Assembly: GCA_007123625.1 (NCBI GenBank)
Contig: SKKS01000092.1
Coordinates: 1 to 11,026, forward strand
Length of the DNA: 11,026 nt
Direction: 5' to 3'
From: Paracoccaceae bacterium
Lineage (GTDB): Bacteria; Pseudomonadota; Alphaproteobacteria; Rhodobacterales; Rhodobacteraceae
In this document: positions 1 through 6,572 of the stretch, one piece after another
Layout: each line of letters opens with the position of its first letter
Position numbering within the stretch: position 1 is the first letter of the stretch
Program-made: the position numbers and the translations under genes
The notes under the pieces: generated by a model
Database searches by the model: none
What the model was told of the DNA's origin: nothing
Seen by the model: the letters and a program-made list of their open reading frames with translations, nothing else

Positions 1-613
1 CACCGTAGCATGCCAGAAACATCCGGATCGCCCCGTTCACCACGCGGTCAATCTCGGGCTGGGTGATCTGCGCCTGCACACCGCAGATCTTGCGGTCAAG
101 CAGGTCGGCGTTGCACAGTTGCACGAACTGGTCCGCCGCAAGGTCCACATCGGGGATCGACAATTCCCCCCGCGCCATCGCCTCATGCAGGTATTCGCCC
201 AGTTTCTCCCGCGCCAGCACCGGCCCGCTTTCGTAGAACCGCCGCCCGAGGTCGGGAAACCGGGGCGCTTCCGAAATGCAGAGCCGGAACATCGCCAGCC
301 CGAAGCCCGAGCAGTAGAAGGCGATCATCCGCCGCGCCACCGCATCCAGCACGTCGGCGGGGGCGGCCGTGGTGTCGATGCTGGCCAGCGCCTCATCGGC
401 CTGGCGCAGGCACTCGCGCGCAGCGACCTCGGAAAAAAGGATGCGCTTGTCGGGGAAATAGCTGTAGAGCGTGGCCTTTGACACACCCGCTGTGCGCGCG
501 ATCTCGTCCACGCTGGCGCCGTCGAATCCCTGCGCCATGAAGACCATGCGCGCGCCTTCCAGAACCTGCTCGAATTTGCGCCCCTTGCGCACTTGCGTTG
601 CCGTAGCTGTCAT
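1..613 (-). CDS. TetR/AcrR-family repressor, AefR-like (3' end outside window)
   Basis: Dimeric DNA-binding repressor of the TetR family, probably controlling the divergent permease gene. The 204 codons visible from ATG at 613 run open to the window edge, so the C-terminus is missing. The N-terminal helix-turn-helix is clear at residues about 33-56 (VDEIARTAGVSKATLYSYFP, then DK). The ligand-binding part carries RLCISEAPRFPDLGRRFYES at about 110-129, which resembles the AefR-type C-terminal domain (TetR_C_7). The start is supported by an AGGGGG stretch a few bases upstream. Gene and permease are divergent with a 98-bp gap holding a palindrome. The AefR-like assignment is from memory of the family pattern; the inducer is unknown. 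The family call is very secure; the regulatory target is inferred from arrangement only. Confidence 0.93.
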   Translation of the reverse strand, partial: MTATATQVRKGRKFEQVLEGARMVFMAQGFDGASVDEIARTAGVSKATLYSYFPDKRILFSEVAARECLRQADEALASIDTTAAPADVLDAVARRMIAFYCSGFGLAMFRLCISEAPRFPDLGRRFYESGPVLAREKLGEYLHEAMARGELSIPDVDLAADQFVQLCNADLLDRKICGVQAQITQPEIDRVVNGAIRMFLACYG

Positions 614-623
614 CACGCCCCCT

Positions 624-652
624 GCCCACCACACCGTAGTGGTATTGTGGGC
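624..652. promoter_or_regulatory. Imperfect palindrome, candidate TetR operator
   Basis: A 29-bp imperfect inverted repeat centred on position 638. Outer arms GCCCAC (624-629) and GTGGGC (647-652) pair perfectly, and the inner half-sites are ACACC (631-635) and GGTAT (641-645); 10 of 14 arm positions match. A second, overlapping pair is ACCAC (628-632) and GTGGT (639-643). Position, size and dyad symmetry fit a TetR-family operator controlling both divergent genes. It starts 10 bp upstream of the repressor ATG. Binding is inferred, not shown. Confidence 0.5.
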
Positions 653-711
653 GCAGGCAATCCCTCTTGCTTCTGGTGCTGACCGATGGCTTCTGCTACC
701 GCAGCGCCCAG

Positions 712-1641
712 ATGGTGGAAATCTTTGTCAAGACATTGCCGTTCTTCGCGGTTATCGCCCTGGGCTATGGCGCGGGGCGGATGGGCGCGTTCGGCCCCGT
801 GGCCACGGCCTGGCTGACGCGCTTCGTCTTCTACTTCGCGCTGTCGGCCATGCTGTTCGGGTTTTCCGCCAACCTGAGCATTACCGACCTGTTCGATGCG
901 CGCGGCTTTGCGGCCTATCTCTGGGCCTGCCTGATGCTGTATGCGATCGTCATGGCGGTGGCCTTTGCCCGCCGTCGCCCCCTGGCCGAAGCCACGATCG
1001 AGGCGCACACCGCCACCATCGGCAACACCGGTTTCCTCGGCGTGCCGATGCTGGTCGTGCTGCTGGGGCCGGGCTCGGTGGCGACGGTGCTGATGATCCT
1101 GACCATCGACCTTATCGTGTTCTCGTCGCTGTTCGTAATGCTTATCACGCTGGCGCGCGAGGGTCGCGTAACCCGCGCACTTCCGCGAATGCTGGCGCTG
1201 GCGGTGCTGAAGAACCCGATGGTCATGTCCATGGTGGCGGGGCTGACGTGGTCGACCACGGGGCTGGGGTTGGCCGCGCCGGTCGACGACTTCATGACAC
1301 TTCTGGGCGCGGCGGCGACGCCTTGCGCGCTGTTTGCGATCGGCGCCTCGTTGGCCGACAAGCGGGTGGAACGGCTGGGGATCGTCACCTGGCTGTGCTT
1401 CGGCAAGCTGGTGCTGCATCCGCTGCTGGTGGGGGTGGCGGCGCTGCTGATTTTCGGGGTGGACCCCCAGATGGCCGGCGTCATGATCGCCGCCGCCGCG
1501 TTGCCGGTTGCGGGCAATGTCTTCATCCTGGCGCAGCAATATCAGGTGGGTCCGGCGCGGGTGTCGGCGGCGATCCTGATCTCGACCACGATCAGCATCC
1601 TGACTGTTCCGGCGGTGATTGCATGGCTGGGCGCCATCTGA
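712..1641 (+). CDS. AEC-family (auxin efflux carrier type) permease
   Basis: Inner-membrane secondary transporter of the AEC family, 309 aa, with about ten hydrophobic segments in two halves. Family signatures are IGNTGFLGVPM at about 103-113 in the first half, ATPCALFAIGASLA at 202-215, and a C-terminal ALPVAGNVFILAQQY at 263-277. Bacterial members move small organic or dicarboxylic acids such as malate or malonate; the substrate here cannot be read. ATG 712 was chosen because MVEIFVKTLPFFAVIALGYG is the usual family N-terminus; an in-frame TTG at 667 would add a non-conserved tail. No clear Shine-Dalgarno precedes 712. It is the first gene of a tightly spaced plus-strand series and is divergent from the TetR gene, which probably represses it. 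Confidence 0.9.
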   Translation: MVEIFVKTLPFFAVIALGYGAGRMGAFGPVATAWLTRFVFYFALSAMLFGFSANLSITDLFDARGFAAYLWACLMLYAIVMAVAFARRRPLAEATIEAHTATIGNTGFLGVPMLVVLLGPGSVATVLMILTIDLIVFSSLFVMLITLAREGRVTRALPRMLALAVLKNPMVMSMVAGLTWSTTGLGLAAPVDDFMTLLGAAATPCALFAIGASLADKRVERLGIVTWLCFGKLVLHPLLVGVAALLIFGVDPQMAGVMIAAAALPVAGNVFILAQQYQVGPARVSAAILISTTISILTVPAVIAWLGAI

Positions 1642-1665
1642 GATGCTGACGCAAACAAGGGGGAA

Positions 1666-2499
1666 ATGATGGAAACGCTTGCCGAGAACCGGGCCTTTGG
1701 CGGTGTGCAGGGGGTCTACAGGCACCACGCACGCAGCACGTCGTGCGACATGACCTTCGGGCTGTTCCTGCCGCCGCAGGCCGCGCGGGGGCCGGTGCCG
1801 CTGTTGTGGTTCCTGTCAGGGCTGACCTGCACCCATGAAAACGCGATGACCAAGGCCGGTGCGCAGGCCCATGCCGCGCGCCACGGGCTGGCGGTGGTGT
1901 TCCCCGATACCTCGCCGCGGGGCGAAGGCGTCGCTGATGACGACGCCTTCGACCTGGGCCAGGGCGCGGGGTTCTATGTGAACGCTACCCAGGCGCCGTG
2001 GGACGCGCATTTCAGGATGTGGGACTATATCGCCGACGAGCTTCCGCGCGTGTTGTTCAACAATTTCGCGCTGGACGAAGGCGCGCAGGCCATCACCGGG
2101 CATTCGATGGGTGGGCACGGCGCACTGACGCTGGCGATGGGGCTGCCTGGGCGGTTTGCCTCGGTCTCGGCGTTCGCGCCCATCACCAACCCCACGGCCA
2201 GCGATTGGGGCCGCAAGCAGTTCGCGGCCTATCTGGGCGGCGACGAAAGCGCCTGGACCGGGCATGATGCAACGCATCTGATGCGCGAGAGCGGCTTTGA
2301 CGGCGAGGTGCTGGTGGATCAGGGCGCGGACGACCAGTTCCTGAACTTGCTGATGCCGGAGTCGCTGGCGCAGGCGATGGCCGCGCGGCGCCAGCCCGGC
2401 ACGTTCAGAATGCAGGCCGGGTATGATCACAGCTATTTCTTCGTCTCCAGCTTCATGGGCAGCCATGTGCGCTTCCACGCCCGCGCATTGCGGGCCTGA
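1666..2499 (+). CDS. fghA: S-formylglutathione hydrolase
   Basis: Cytosolic serine hydrolase that splits S-formylglutathione into formate and glutathione, the second step of glutathione-dependent formaldehyde detoxification. The 277-aa length matches the esterase D/FrmB/FghA family. Visible hallmarks are SGLTCTHEN (51-59, conserved Cys55), the nucleophile elbow GHSMGGHGAL with Ser147, DQGADDQFL with Asp223 as the probable triad acid, and GYDHSYFF with His255. The start is ATG 1666 or the adjacent ATG 1669; AGGGGG at 1658-1663 is better spaced for 1669. It lies 24 bp after the permease gene and 9 bp before the next. The usual partner, a class III alcohol dehydrogenase (adhC/flhA), is not next to it in this window. 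Family call is very secure. Confidence 0.96.
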   Translation: MMETLAENRAFGGVQGVYRHHARSTSCDMTFGLFLPPQAARGPVPLLWFLSGLTCTHENAMTKAGAQAHAARHGLAVVFPDTSPRGEGVADDDAFDLGQGAGFYVNATQAPWDAHFRMWDYIADELPRVLFNNFALDEGAQAITGHSMGGHGALTLAMGLPGRFASVSAFAPITNPTASDWGRKQFAAYLGGDESAWTGHDATHLMRESGFDGEVLVDQGADDQFLNLLMPESLAQAMAARRQPGTFRMQAGYDHSYFFVSSFMGSHVRFHARALRA

Positions 2500-2508
2500 G
2501 AACGCGCC

Positions 2509-2961
2509 GTGCCCGCCACCGTCTATGTGGACGCCGACGCCTGCCCCGTCCGGGACGAGGCCGCACGCGTTGCTGCCCGCCACGGCGCCGACCTGGTGTT
2601 GGTCAGCAACGGCGGACTGCGCCCGTCGGCGCATCCGGGTGCGCGCATGGTCTATGTGGACGCCGACGCCGATGCCGCCGACCGCTGGATCGCCGAAGCC
2701 GCGCAACCGGGCGATGTGGTGGTGACCGCCGACATCCCGCTGGCGGCAAAGGTGGTGGCCAGCGGCGCACGGGTGCTGCGCCCCGACGGATCGGCATTGA
2801 CGCAGGCGAACATCGGCAACACGTTGGCCACGCGCGACCTGATGGCCGACCTGCGCGCCGCCGACCCGTTCCGCAAGGGCGGCGGAAAACCCTTCGACAA
2901 GGCCGACCGCGCGCGCTTCGCCCAGGCGCTGGACCAGCTTTTGCAACGCGCGCGGCCTTGA
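2509..2961 (+). CDS. yaiI: YaiI/YqxD family protein (UPF0178, DUF188)
   Basis: Small conserved cytosolic protein, 150 aa, the usual family length; its biochemical role is not established, although the fold is considered related to PIN-type nucleases. Diagnostic motifs are VYVDADACPVRDEA at the N-terminus, LVSNGGLRPS (30-39), GDVVVTADIPLAAKV at about 67-81, and GKPFDKADRARFAQALD near the C-terminus. The start is GTG 2509, nine bases after the fghA stop, because the aspartate motif must lie at the very N-terminus; initiation may depend on coupling to fghA. A 21-bp exact in-frame repeat (2521-2541 and 2650-2670) makes the VYVDADA peptide appear twice, the second copy in a region that is less conserved in relatives. 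Confidence 0.92.
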   Translation: MPATVYVDADACPVRDEAARVAARHGADLVLVSNGGLRPSAHPGARMVYVDADADAADRWIAEAAQPGDVVVTADIPLAAKVVASGARVLRPDGSALTQANIGNTLATRDLMADLRAADPFRKGGGKPFDKADRARFAQALDQLLQRARP

Positions 2962-2991
2962 CCCGCGCCGCCCCAACCGGATCAGTTTTTC

Positions 2992-3597
2992 ATGCCTGCA
3001 ATCGACGCTGTGGTTTTCGACATCGGCAATGTGCTGATCGAATGGAATCCCGAACGCTTCTACGACCGCAGGATCGGCGCCACACGGCGCGCGGCGCTGT
3101 TCTCTGCGGTCGATCTGGACGGCATGAACCTGGCCGTCGACCGTGGCGCACCCTTCACGCAAAGCGTGCGTGCCATGGCCGCGCAGCACCCTGAGTGGAC
3201 GGAAGAAATTGCGCTATGGGAAAGCGGCTGGCTGGAAATGGCCAGCCCTGAAATCTCCGCATCGGTCGCCCTTCTGCATGCGGTTCGTGCGCGCGGGATG
3301 TCGTGCATGGCGCTGTCGAACTTCGGCACCGACACGTTCGAGATTGCGCGCAACGCCTATCCGTTTCTGGACGCGTTCGACCGGCGATTCATCTCGGGGC
3401 ACATTGGCCTTCTGAAACCCGAACCCGCGATCTATGAACATGTGGAACGCGAAACCGGTATTGCGCCCTCGCGGCTTCTGTTTGTCGACGACCGCGCCGA
3501 CAATATCGCTGCCGCTGCTGCGCGCGGCTGGCAAACGCATCAATTCGACGGGCCCGAAGGGCTTTCGCACCGACTGGCTACCGAGGGCCTGATCTGA
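2992..3597 (+). CDS. HAD-superfamily (IA) phosphatase, YihX-like
   Basis: Cytosolic HAD hydrolase, 201 aa, that would use an aspartyl-phosphate intermediate to dephosphorylate a small metabolite. All four HAD motifs are visible: motif I VVFDIGNVLIEW with nucleophile Asp10, motif II ALSNFG with Ser109/Asn110, motif III Lys142 in LLKPEPAIYE, and motif IV FVDDRADN with Asp166/Asp167. The DxGNV form of motif I, the helical cap from about 15 to 95 and the overall size resemble E. coli YihX (alpha-D-glucose-1-phosphate phosphatase) and 2-haloacid dehalogenase-like relatives; the substrate is not predictable. ATG 2992 is preceded by a T-run rather than a Shine-Dalgarno sequence, so translation may rely on coupling to yaiI, 30 bp upstream. 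Confidence 0.92.
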   Translation: MPAIDAVVFDIGNVLIEWNPERFYDRRIGATRRAALFSAVDLDGMNLAVDRGAPFTQSVRAMAAQHPEWTEEIALWESGWLEMASPEISASVALLHAVRARGMSCMALSNFGTDTFEIARNAYPFLDAFDRRFISGHIGLLKPEPAIYEHVERETGIAPSRLLFVDDRADNIAAAAARGWQTHQFDGPEGLSHRLATEGLI

Positions 3598-3608
3598 GTT
3601 GCAAACAC

Positions 3609-3614
3609 AGGAGG
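3609..3614 (+). promoter_or_regulatory. Strong Shine-Dalgarno AGGAGG for the cyclodeaminase-like gene
   Basis: AGGAGG lies 4 bases before ATG 3619. It is the best ribosome binding site in the left-hand series and fixes this start. It contrasts with the adjacent HAD gene, which has none, so this last gene may be translated better than the one before it. Confidence 0.75.
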
Positions 3615-3618
3615 GGAC

Positions 3619-4560
3619 ATGACGCCCACCATCATTGGCCCTGATGCCGAAGCCGCAATGGACTGGCACGCATTGCTGGATGCGTTTGCCACGGGCCACC
3701 GGATGCCACGCGCCGAAATCGCCGACAGCTTCCTGTATCGCGGCGCAGATACCATCCTGTCGCGCGCGGCCTGGATCGACGGGTTGGGGAGTGCGGTCAA
3801 GACCGCAACAATCTTTCCCGGAAATCCCGGCGCCGGAAAGCCGATGATTAACGGCGCGGTAAACCTGTATTCCGACCAAGACGGCATTCTGGAAGCAATT
3901 GTCGATTTCCACCTTGTTACCAAGTGGAAAACCGCCGGTGACAGCCTTTATGCCGCAAGCATTCTGGCACGTCCCGACAGCCGCAACATCACCATCGTCG
4001 GCGCCGGAACCGTGGGCGCCAGCATGATCGAAGCCTATGGCGCATTGTTCCCCGATGCCCGCTTCACCATCTGGAATCGCAGCCCCACCGCCGCGCGTGT
4101 GCTGGCCGACCGCACACCCGGTGCGCAGGCCGAAGCCGATCTGCAATCAGCCCTGCGCGGCGCCGACATTATCTGCACGGCGACAATGTCCACCGATCCT
4201 GTCATTCGGGGCGACTGGCTGGAACCTGGCCAGCATCTGGATCTGATTGGCGCCTATCGCCCCGACATGCGCGAGGTCGACGACACCGCACTGCGCCGCG
4301 CCGCAGTTTTCGTGGACAACCGGTCCACCACGCTCGACCATATCGGTGAGCTGAGAATACCACTTGGCGCTGGTGTGATTGTACGGGACGACATTCGTGC
4401 GGATTTTTACGATGTCGCAAACGGGCTATTTCGGCGCAATTCCGCCGACGAGATAACGATTGCCAAGAACGGCGGCGGTGCGCATCTTGATCTGATGACT
4501 GGCCGCTTTATCCTCAATGCATCGCGAAGGAACGGAACCGCAAAGCCCCCGACGCATTGA
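3619..4560 (+). CDS. Ornithine cyclodeaminase/mu-crystallin family protein
   Basis: NAD(P)-dependent enzyme of the OCD/mu-crystallin superfamily, 313 aa. The superfamily covers ornithine cyclodeaminases, alanine-type dehydrogenases and cyclic imine (ketimine) reductases. Visible features are VKTATIFPGN with the conserved Lys61, the segment TKWKTAGDSLYAA (101-113), the Rossmann motif IVGAGTVGASM (126-136), NRSP at 153-156 closing the second strand, YRPDMREVD (213-221), and a C-terminal DEITIAKNGGGAHLDLMTGR. The arginine that binds substrate carboxylate in ornithine cyclodeaminase appears as Lys104, and the catalytic aspartate position appears as Tyr213. True ornithine cyclodeaminase activity is therefore unlikely and a reductase or dehydrogenase role is more plausible. 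It starts 21 bp after the HAD gene and ends the series. Confidence 0.88.
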   Translation: MTPTIIGPDAEAAMDWHALLDAFATGHRMPRAEIADSFLYRGADTILSRAAWIDGLGSAVKTATIFPGNPGAGKPMINGAVNLYSDQDGILEAIVDFHLVTKWKTAGDSLYAASILARPDSRNITIVGAGTVGASMIEAYGALFPDARFTIWNRSPTAARVLADRTPGAQAEADLQSALRGADIICTATMSTDPVIRGDWLEPGQHLDLIGAYRPDMREVDDTALRRAAVFVDNRSTTLDHIGELRIPLGAGVIVRDDIRADFYDVANGLFRRNSADEITIAKNGGGAHLDLMTGRFILNASRRNGTAKPPTH

Positions 4561-4615
4561 AATGCAGATGACGCGGCATCCGGAGTGGAGATTGCACTTT
4601 ACATTATCTGCATTT
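4560..4615. repeat. 10-bp perfect inverted repeat around the leader of the H-NS-family gene
   Basis: AAATGCAGAT at 4560-4569 and ATCTGCATTT at 4606-4615 are perfect inverted copies separated by 36 bases. The left arm overlaps the last base of the preceding stop codon; the right arm runs into a short T tract (4613-4617). It could be a weak transcription terminator for the upstream genes (the loop is large for that) or a pair of protein-binding half-sites near the promoter of the next gene. Its role is not settled by sequence. Confidence 0.45.
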
Positions 4616-4627
4616 TTCCAGAGTAAT
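4598..4627 (+). promoter_or_regulatory. Candidate sigma-70-type promoter for the H-NS-family/yihY unit
   Basis: TTTACA (4598-4603, five of six to the -35 consensus) and AGTAAT (4622-4627, four of six to the -10 consensus) are spaced by 18 bp in the most AT-rich stretch of the window. A start near 4634 would give a leader of about 20 bases containing GGAG at 4644-4647. Alphaproteobacterial promoters are loosely conserved, so this is a suggestion only. Confidence 0.3.
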
Positions 4628-4653
4628 CGAAGTCGCATGTAACGGAGTGACCC

Positions 4654-4971
4654 ATGGCAAATCTCAACAATATGTCGCTTGACGACCTGAAGAAGCTCAA
4701 GAAAGACGTCGACCGGGCAATCGAGACCTATCGCGAGCGCGAAAAACTTGCCGCTCTGGCCGAGGTCGAGGCATTGGCACGCGAAAAGGGCTATTCGCTT
4801 CCAGAACTTATGAAAACGACCGGCAAGAAGACTCGCAGTACGGGTCTGCCGAAATACGCCAATCCCGCCGATCCGACGCAGACTTGGACCGGGCGCGGTC
4901 GTCGTCCCGGCTGGATCGAAGAAGCGCTTTCCGCCGGCAAGTCGCTTGAGGACATGAAGATCGCCAGCTGA
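4654..4971 (+). CDS. H-NS-family nucleoid-associated protein (HvrA-like)
   Basis: Small DNA-binding protein, 105 aa, of the H-NS histone family; in R. capsulatus the relative HvrA is a trans-acting regulator of photosynthesis and nitrogen-fixation genes. The N-terminal half (about 8-45) is a charged helix typical of the oligomerisation region (DDLKKLKKDVDRAIETYRER). A lysine-rich linker (54-62) leads to the C-terminal DNA-binding domain, with YANPADPTQTWTGRGRRPGW at 68-87; the TWTGRGRRP core is the AT-hook-like motif that enters the minor groove. ATG 4654 has GGAG six bases upstream. The stop overlaps the next start by one base. Such proteins often silence AT-rich foreign DNA and regulate themselves; the AT-rich leader fits autoregulation but does not show it. 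Confidence 0.93.
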   Translation: MANLNNMSLDDLKKLKKDVDRAIETYREREKLAALAEVEALAREKGYSLPELMKTTGKKTRSTGLPKYANPADPTQTWTGRGRRPGWIEEALSAGKSLEDMKIAS

Positions 4972-5861
4972 TGGCGGTATTGCCGCTGGCACAGATCAGA
5001 TACGTTGCCCACACGCTGGGCAACGTAAACGCTACCATGAGCGCGCGCCGGATTGATCTGGTCGCCGCCGGAGTGGCGTTTTATGCGCTTTTCGCCCTGT
5101 TTCCGGCAATGGCTGCACTGGTTTCGGTGTTCGGATACTTCGCCGATCCCGCGCTGATCGAAAGCGCAATCGAACAATACAACGAACTGTTGCCTCCAGA
5201 AGCCATCGACCTGGTGCTCGCGCAGCTTGACCAGTTGATGCTGGCGCAGGAGCGCACGCTTGGCTGGACCTCGCTTGCTTCGCTGGCAGTGGCGCTATGG
5301 TCGGCGCGGCTGGGCGTGGCCGGGCTGACACGCGGGTTGACCGCGATCTATGGCCTGCCCCCGCGCGGCGGGATCGTGTTCTACGCCCATGCGCTGGCGC
5401 TTACCGTGGCCATGGTGATGGTGGGGGTTGTGGCGCTTGGGCTGTTGGTGGTGCTGCCGATCCTGCTGACCTTCTTTCCCCTCGGCGGGTTCTATGGTGC
5501 GGTGGCCGAGGTCGCGCGCTGGCTTCTAGCGCTGGCAGTGGTGCTGGCGGGGCTGGCGTTGTTCTATCGCTTCGGGCCGAACCGGGCACGCATCGACCGG
5601 TCGCGAAGGTGGCTTTGGCCGGGGCTGCTGATGGCGGTGGTGGTGTGGCTGGCTGCGTCCGTGGGGCTGAACCTGTATCTCGCGCATTTCGCCGATTACA
5701 ACGAGGTCTATGGCTCCATCGGCGCGGTCGTGGTGCTGATGCTGTGGTTCTACGCCTCGGCCTATGCGATCCTGCTTGGCGGCGTCCTCAATGCCGTGCT
5801 TGAGGAACGCCACGAACGGATGTCCCCTTCGGGCCCTGCAGCAACCACCACACAAACCTGA
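4971..5861 (+). CDS. yihY: YihY/BrkB-family inner membrane protein
   Basis: Polytopic inner-membrane protein of the YihY/BrkB family (UPF0761), 296 aa; the molecular role of the family is unsettled despite older labels as ribonuclease BN or virulence factor. Hydrophobic segments lie at about 29-55, 101-123, 137-168, 183-201, 214-237 and 248-275. Family signatures are AAGVAFYALFALFPAMAALV near the N-terminus, RFGPNR at 200-205 and YGSIGAVVVLMLWFYASAYA at 247-266. ATG 4971 overlaps the H-NS-family stop as TGATG, with no separate Shine-Dalgarno nearby, which suggests reinitiation by the same ribosomes. ATG 5038 is an alternative but would remove part of the first amphipathic helix. Its end converges with the GTA protease gene 47 bp away. 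Confidence 0.9.
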   Translation: MAVLPLAQIRYVAHTLGNVNATMSARRIDLVAAGVAFYALFALFPAMAALVSVFGYFADPALIESAIEQYNELLPPEAIDLVLAQLDQLMLAQERTLGWTSLASLAVALWSARLGVAGLTRGLTAIYGLPPRGGIVFYAHALALTVAMVMVGVVALGLLVVLPILLTFFPLGGFYGAVAEVARWLLALAVVLAGLALFYRFGPNRARIDRSRRWLWPGLLMAVVVWLAASVGLNLYLAHFADYNEVYGSIGAVVVLMLWFYASAYAILLGGVLNAVLEERHERMSPSGPAATTTQT

Positions 5862-5892
5862 GACGTCCCTGCACGCTCTTTTCGGGGCGTGT

Positions 5893-5915
5893 GCCCTGCC
5901 TGGCGGGGTCAGGGC
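5893..5915. terminator. Weak hairpin between convergent yihY and GTA protease genes
   Basis: GCCCTG (5893-5898) and CAGGGC (5910-5915) form a 6-bp stem with an 11-base loop in the 47-bp convergent gap; the right arm overlaps the protease stop codon. There is no T run on either strand, so it could at best be a poor bidirectional terminator. Confidence 0.2.
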
Positions 5916-6514
5916 TTGCGCTGCGCAATGGCGCCGCGCCGTCGCGCCAGATCGGCGTGCGCCTGCCGAAACAGCCCGGCGATCTGCGCAAGGCCGGGAT
6001 CCGGGGCGGCCGCGGCCTTGGCCGCCACGCGGGCCACGGTCAGCATCGGAAATGTGACCAGCGACACCTCCCACAGGTCCAGCTCCACCAGCCGCCGCCC
6101 ACCGCGCGGGTCGGATTCGGCCCTGAGCGTGCGATAGCCGATGGACAGCCCGTCCAGCGCCCCGGCGGCGATCAGCACCGCTGCCTCGCGGGCCCGTGCG
6201 ACATCCTGCAGCAACCGGCCCTTGACGCGCAGGCCGCGCGCATCCTCCACTACCTCGTCCCAGACACCGATGGGTTGCGTAGCATCATGCTGCCACAGCA
6301 TCCGCACCCGCCCGCCCGCCGCTTCCAGCCGCGCCAGCGCCCCGGCGTAGGCGCCGGGCAGCACCGTGTCGCCGCCACGGTCGCGCTGCCCGAACAGGCT
6401 TGCATAGCCTTCGATCCGAGCGCCTTCGGACAGGGTCAGCTGCGCTTCGGGTTTCATGAACTTGTGCTCCAGTTCGATCGCTTCATGCATGCCGTTGATC
6501 CCTTTGTCGTTCAT
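5909..6514 (-). CDS. HK97-type prohead protease of a gene transfer agent (orfg4 position)
   Basis: Capsid maturation protease that trims scaffold or capsid N-termini during prohead assembly; corresponds to RcGTA orfg4. The 201-aa product carries the family core: EGYASLFGQRDRGGDTVLPG at 35-54, RMLWQHDATQPIGVW with catalytic His76, GALDGLSIGYRT with catalytic Ser124, and LVELDLWEVSLVTFPML at 142-158. ATG 6514 is preceded by AGGGA at a 5-base gap; reading further upstream gives a proline- and tryptophan-rich tail unlike the family. It is 58 bp downstream of the small membrane protein gene. The expected next gene, the major capsid protein, is missing: after this stop come 47 bp and then yihY in the opposite direction. 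The reading frame itself looks complete. Confidence 0.92.
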   Translation of the reverse strand: MNDKGINGMHEAIELEHKFMKPEAQLTLSEGARIEGYASLFGQRDRGGDTVLPGAYAGALARLEAAGGRVRMLWQHDATQPIGVWDEVVEDARGLRVKGRLLQDVARAREAAVLIAAGALDGLSIGYRTLRAESDPRGGRRLVELDLWEVSLVTFPMLTVARVAAKAAAAPDPGLAQIAGLFRQAHADLARRRGAIAQRKP

Positions 6515-6572
6515 TGTGTTCCCTGGCCCCCCGCACAGCGGCGGGGTGCCGGGCCGCCGCAAGCCCTGGGCA

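Noticed and set aside
471..1649. 392-codon plus-strand frame overlapping the TetR/permease region
   Set aside because: Gly/Arg-rich shadow one frame off the permease; it crosses the divergent regulatory gap and shows no family features.
1816..3189. 457-codon open frame on the minus strand opposite fghA, yaiI and the HAD gene
   Set aside because: Low-complexity, His/Arg/Gly/Ala-rich translation typical of an antisense shadow in high-GC DNA; all three plus-strand genes carry complete family motifs.
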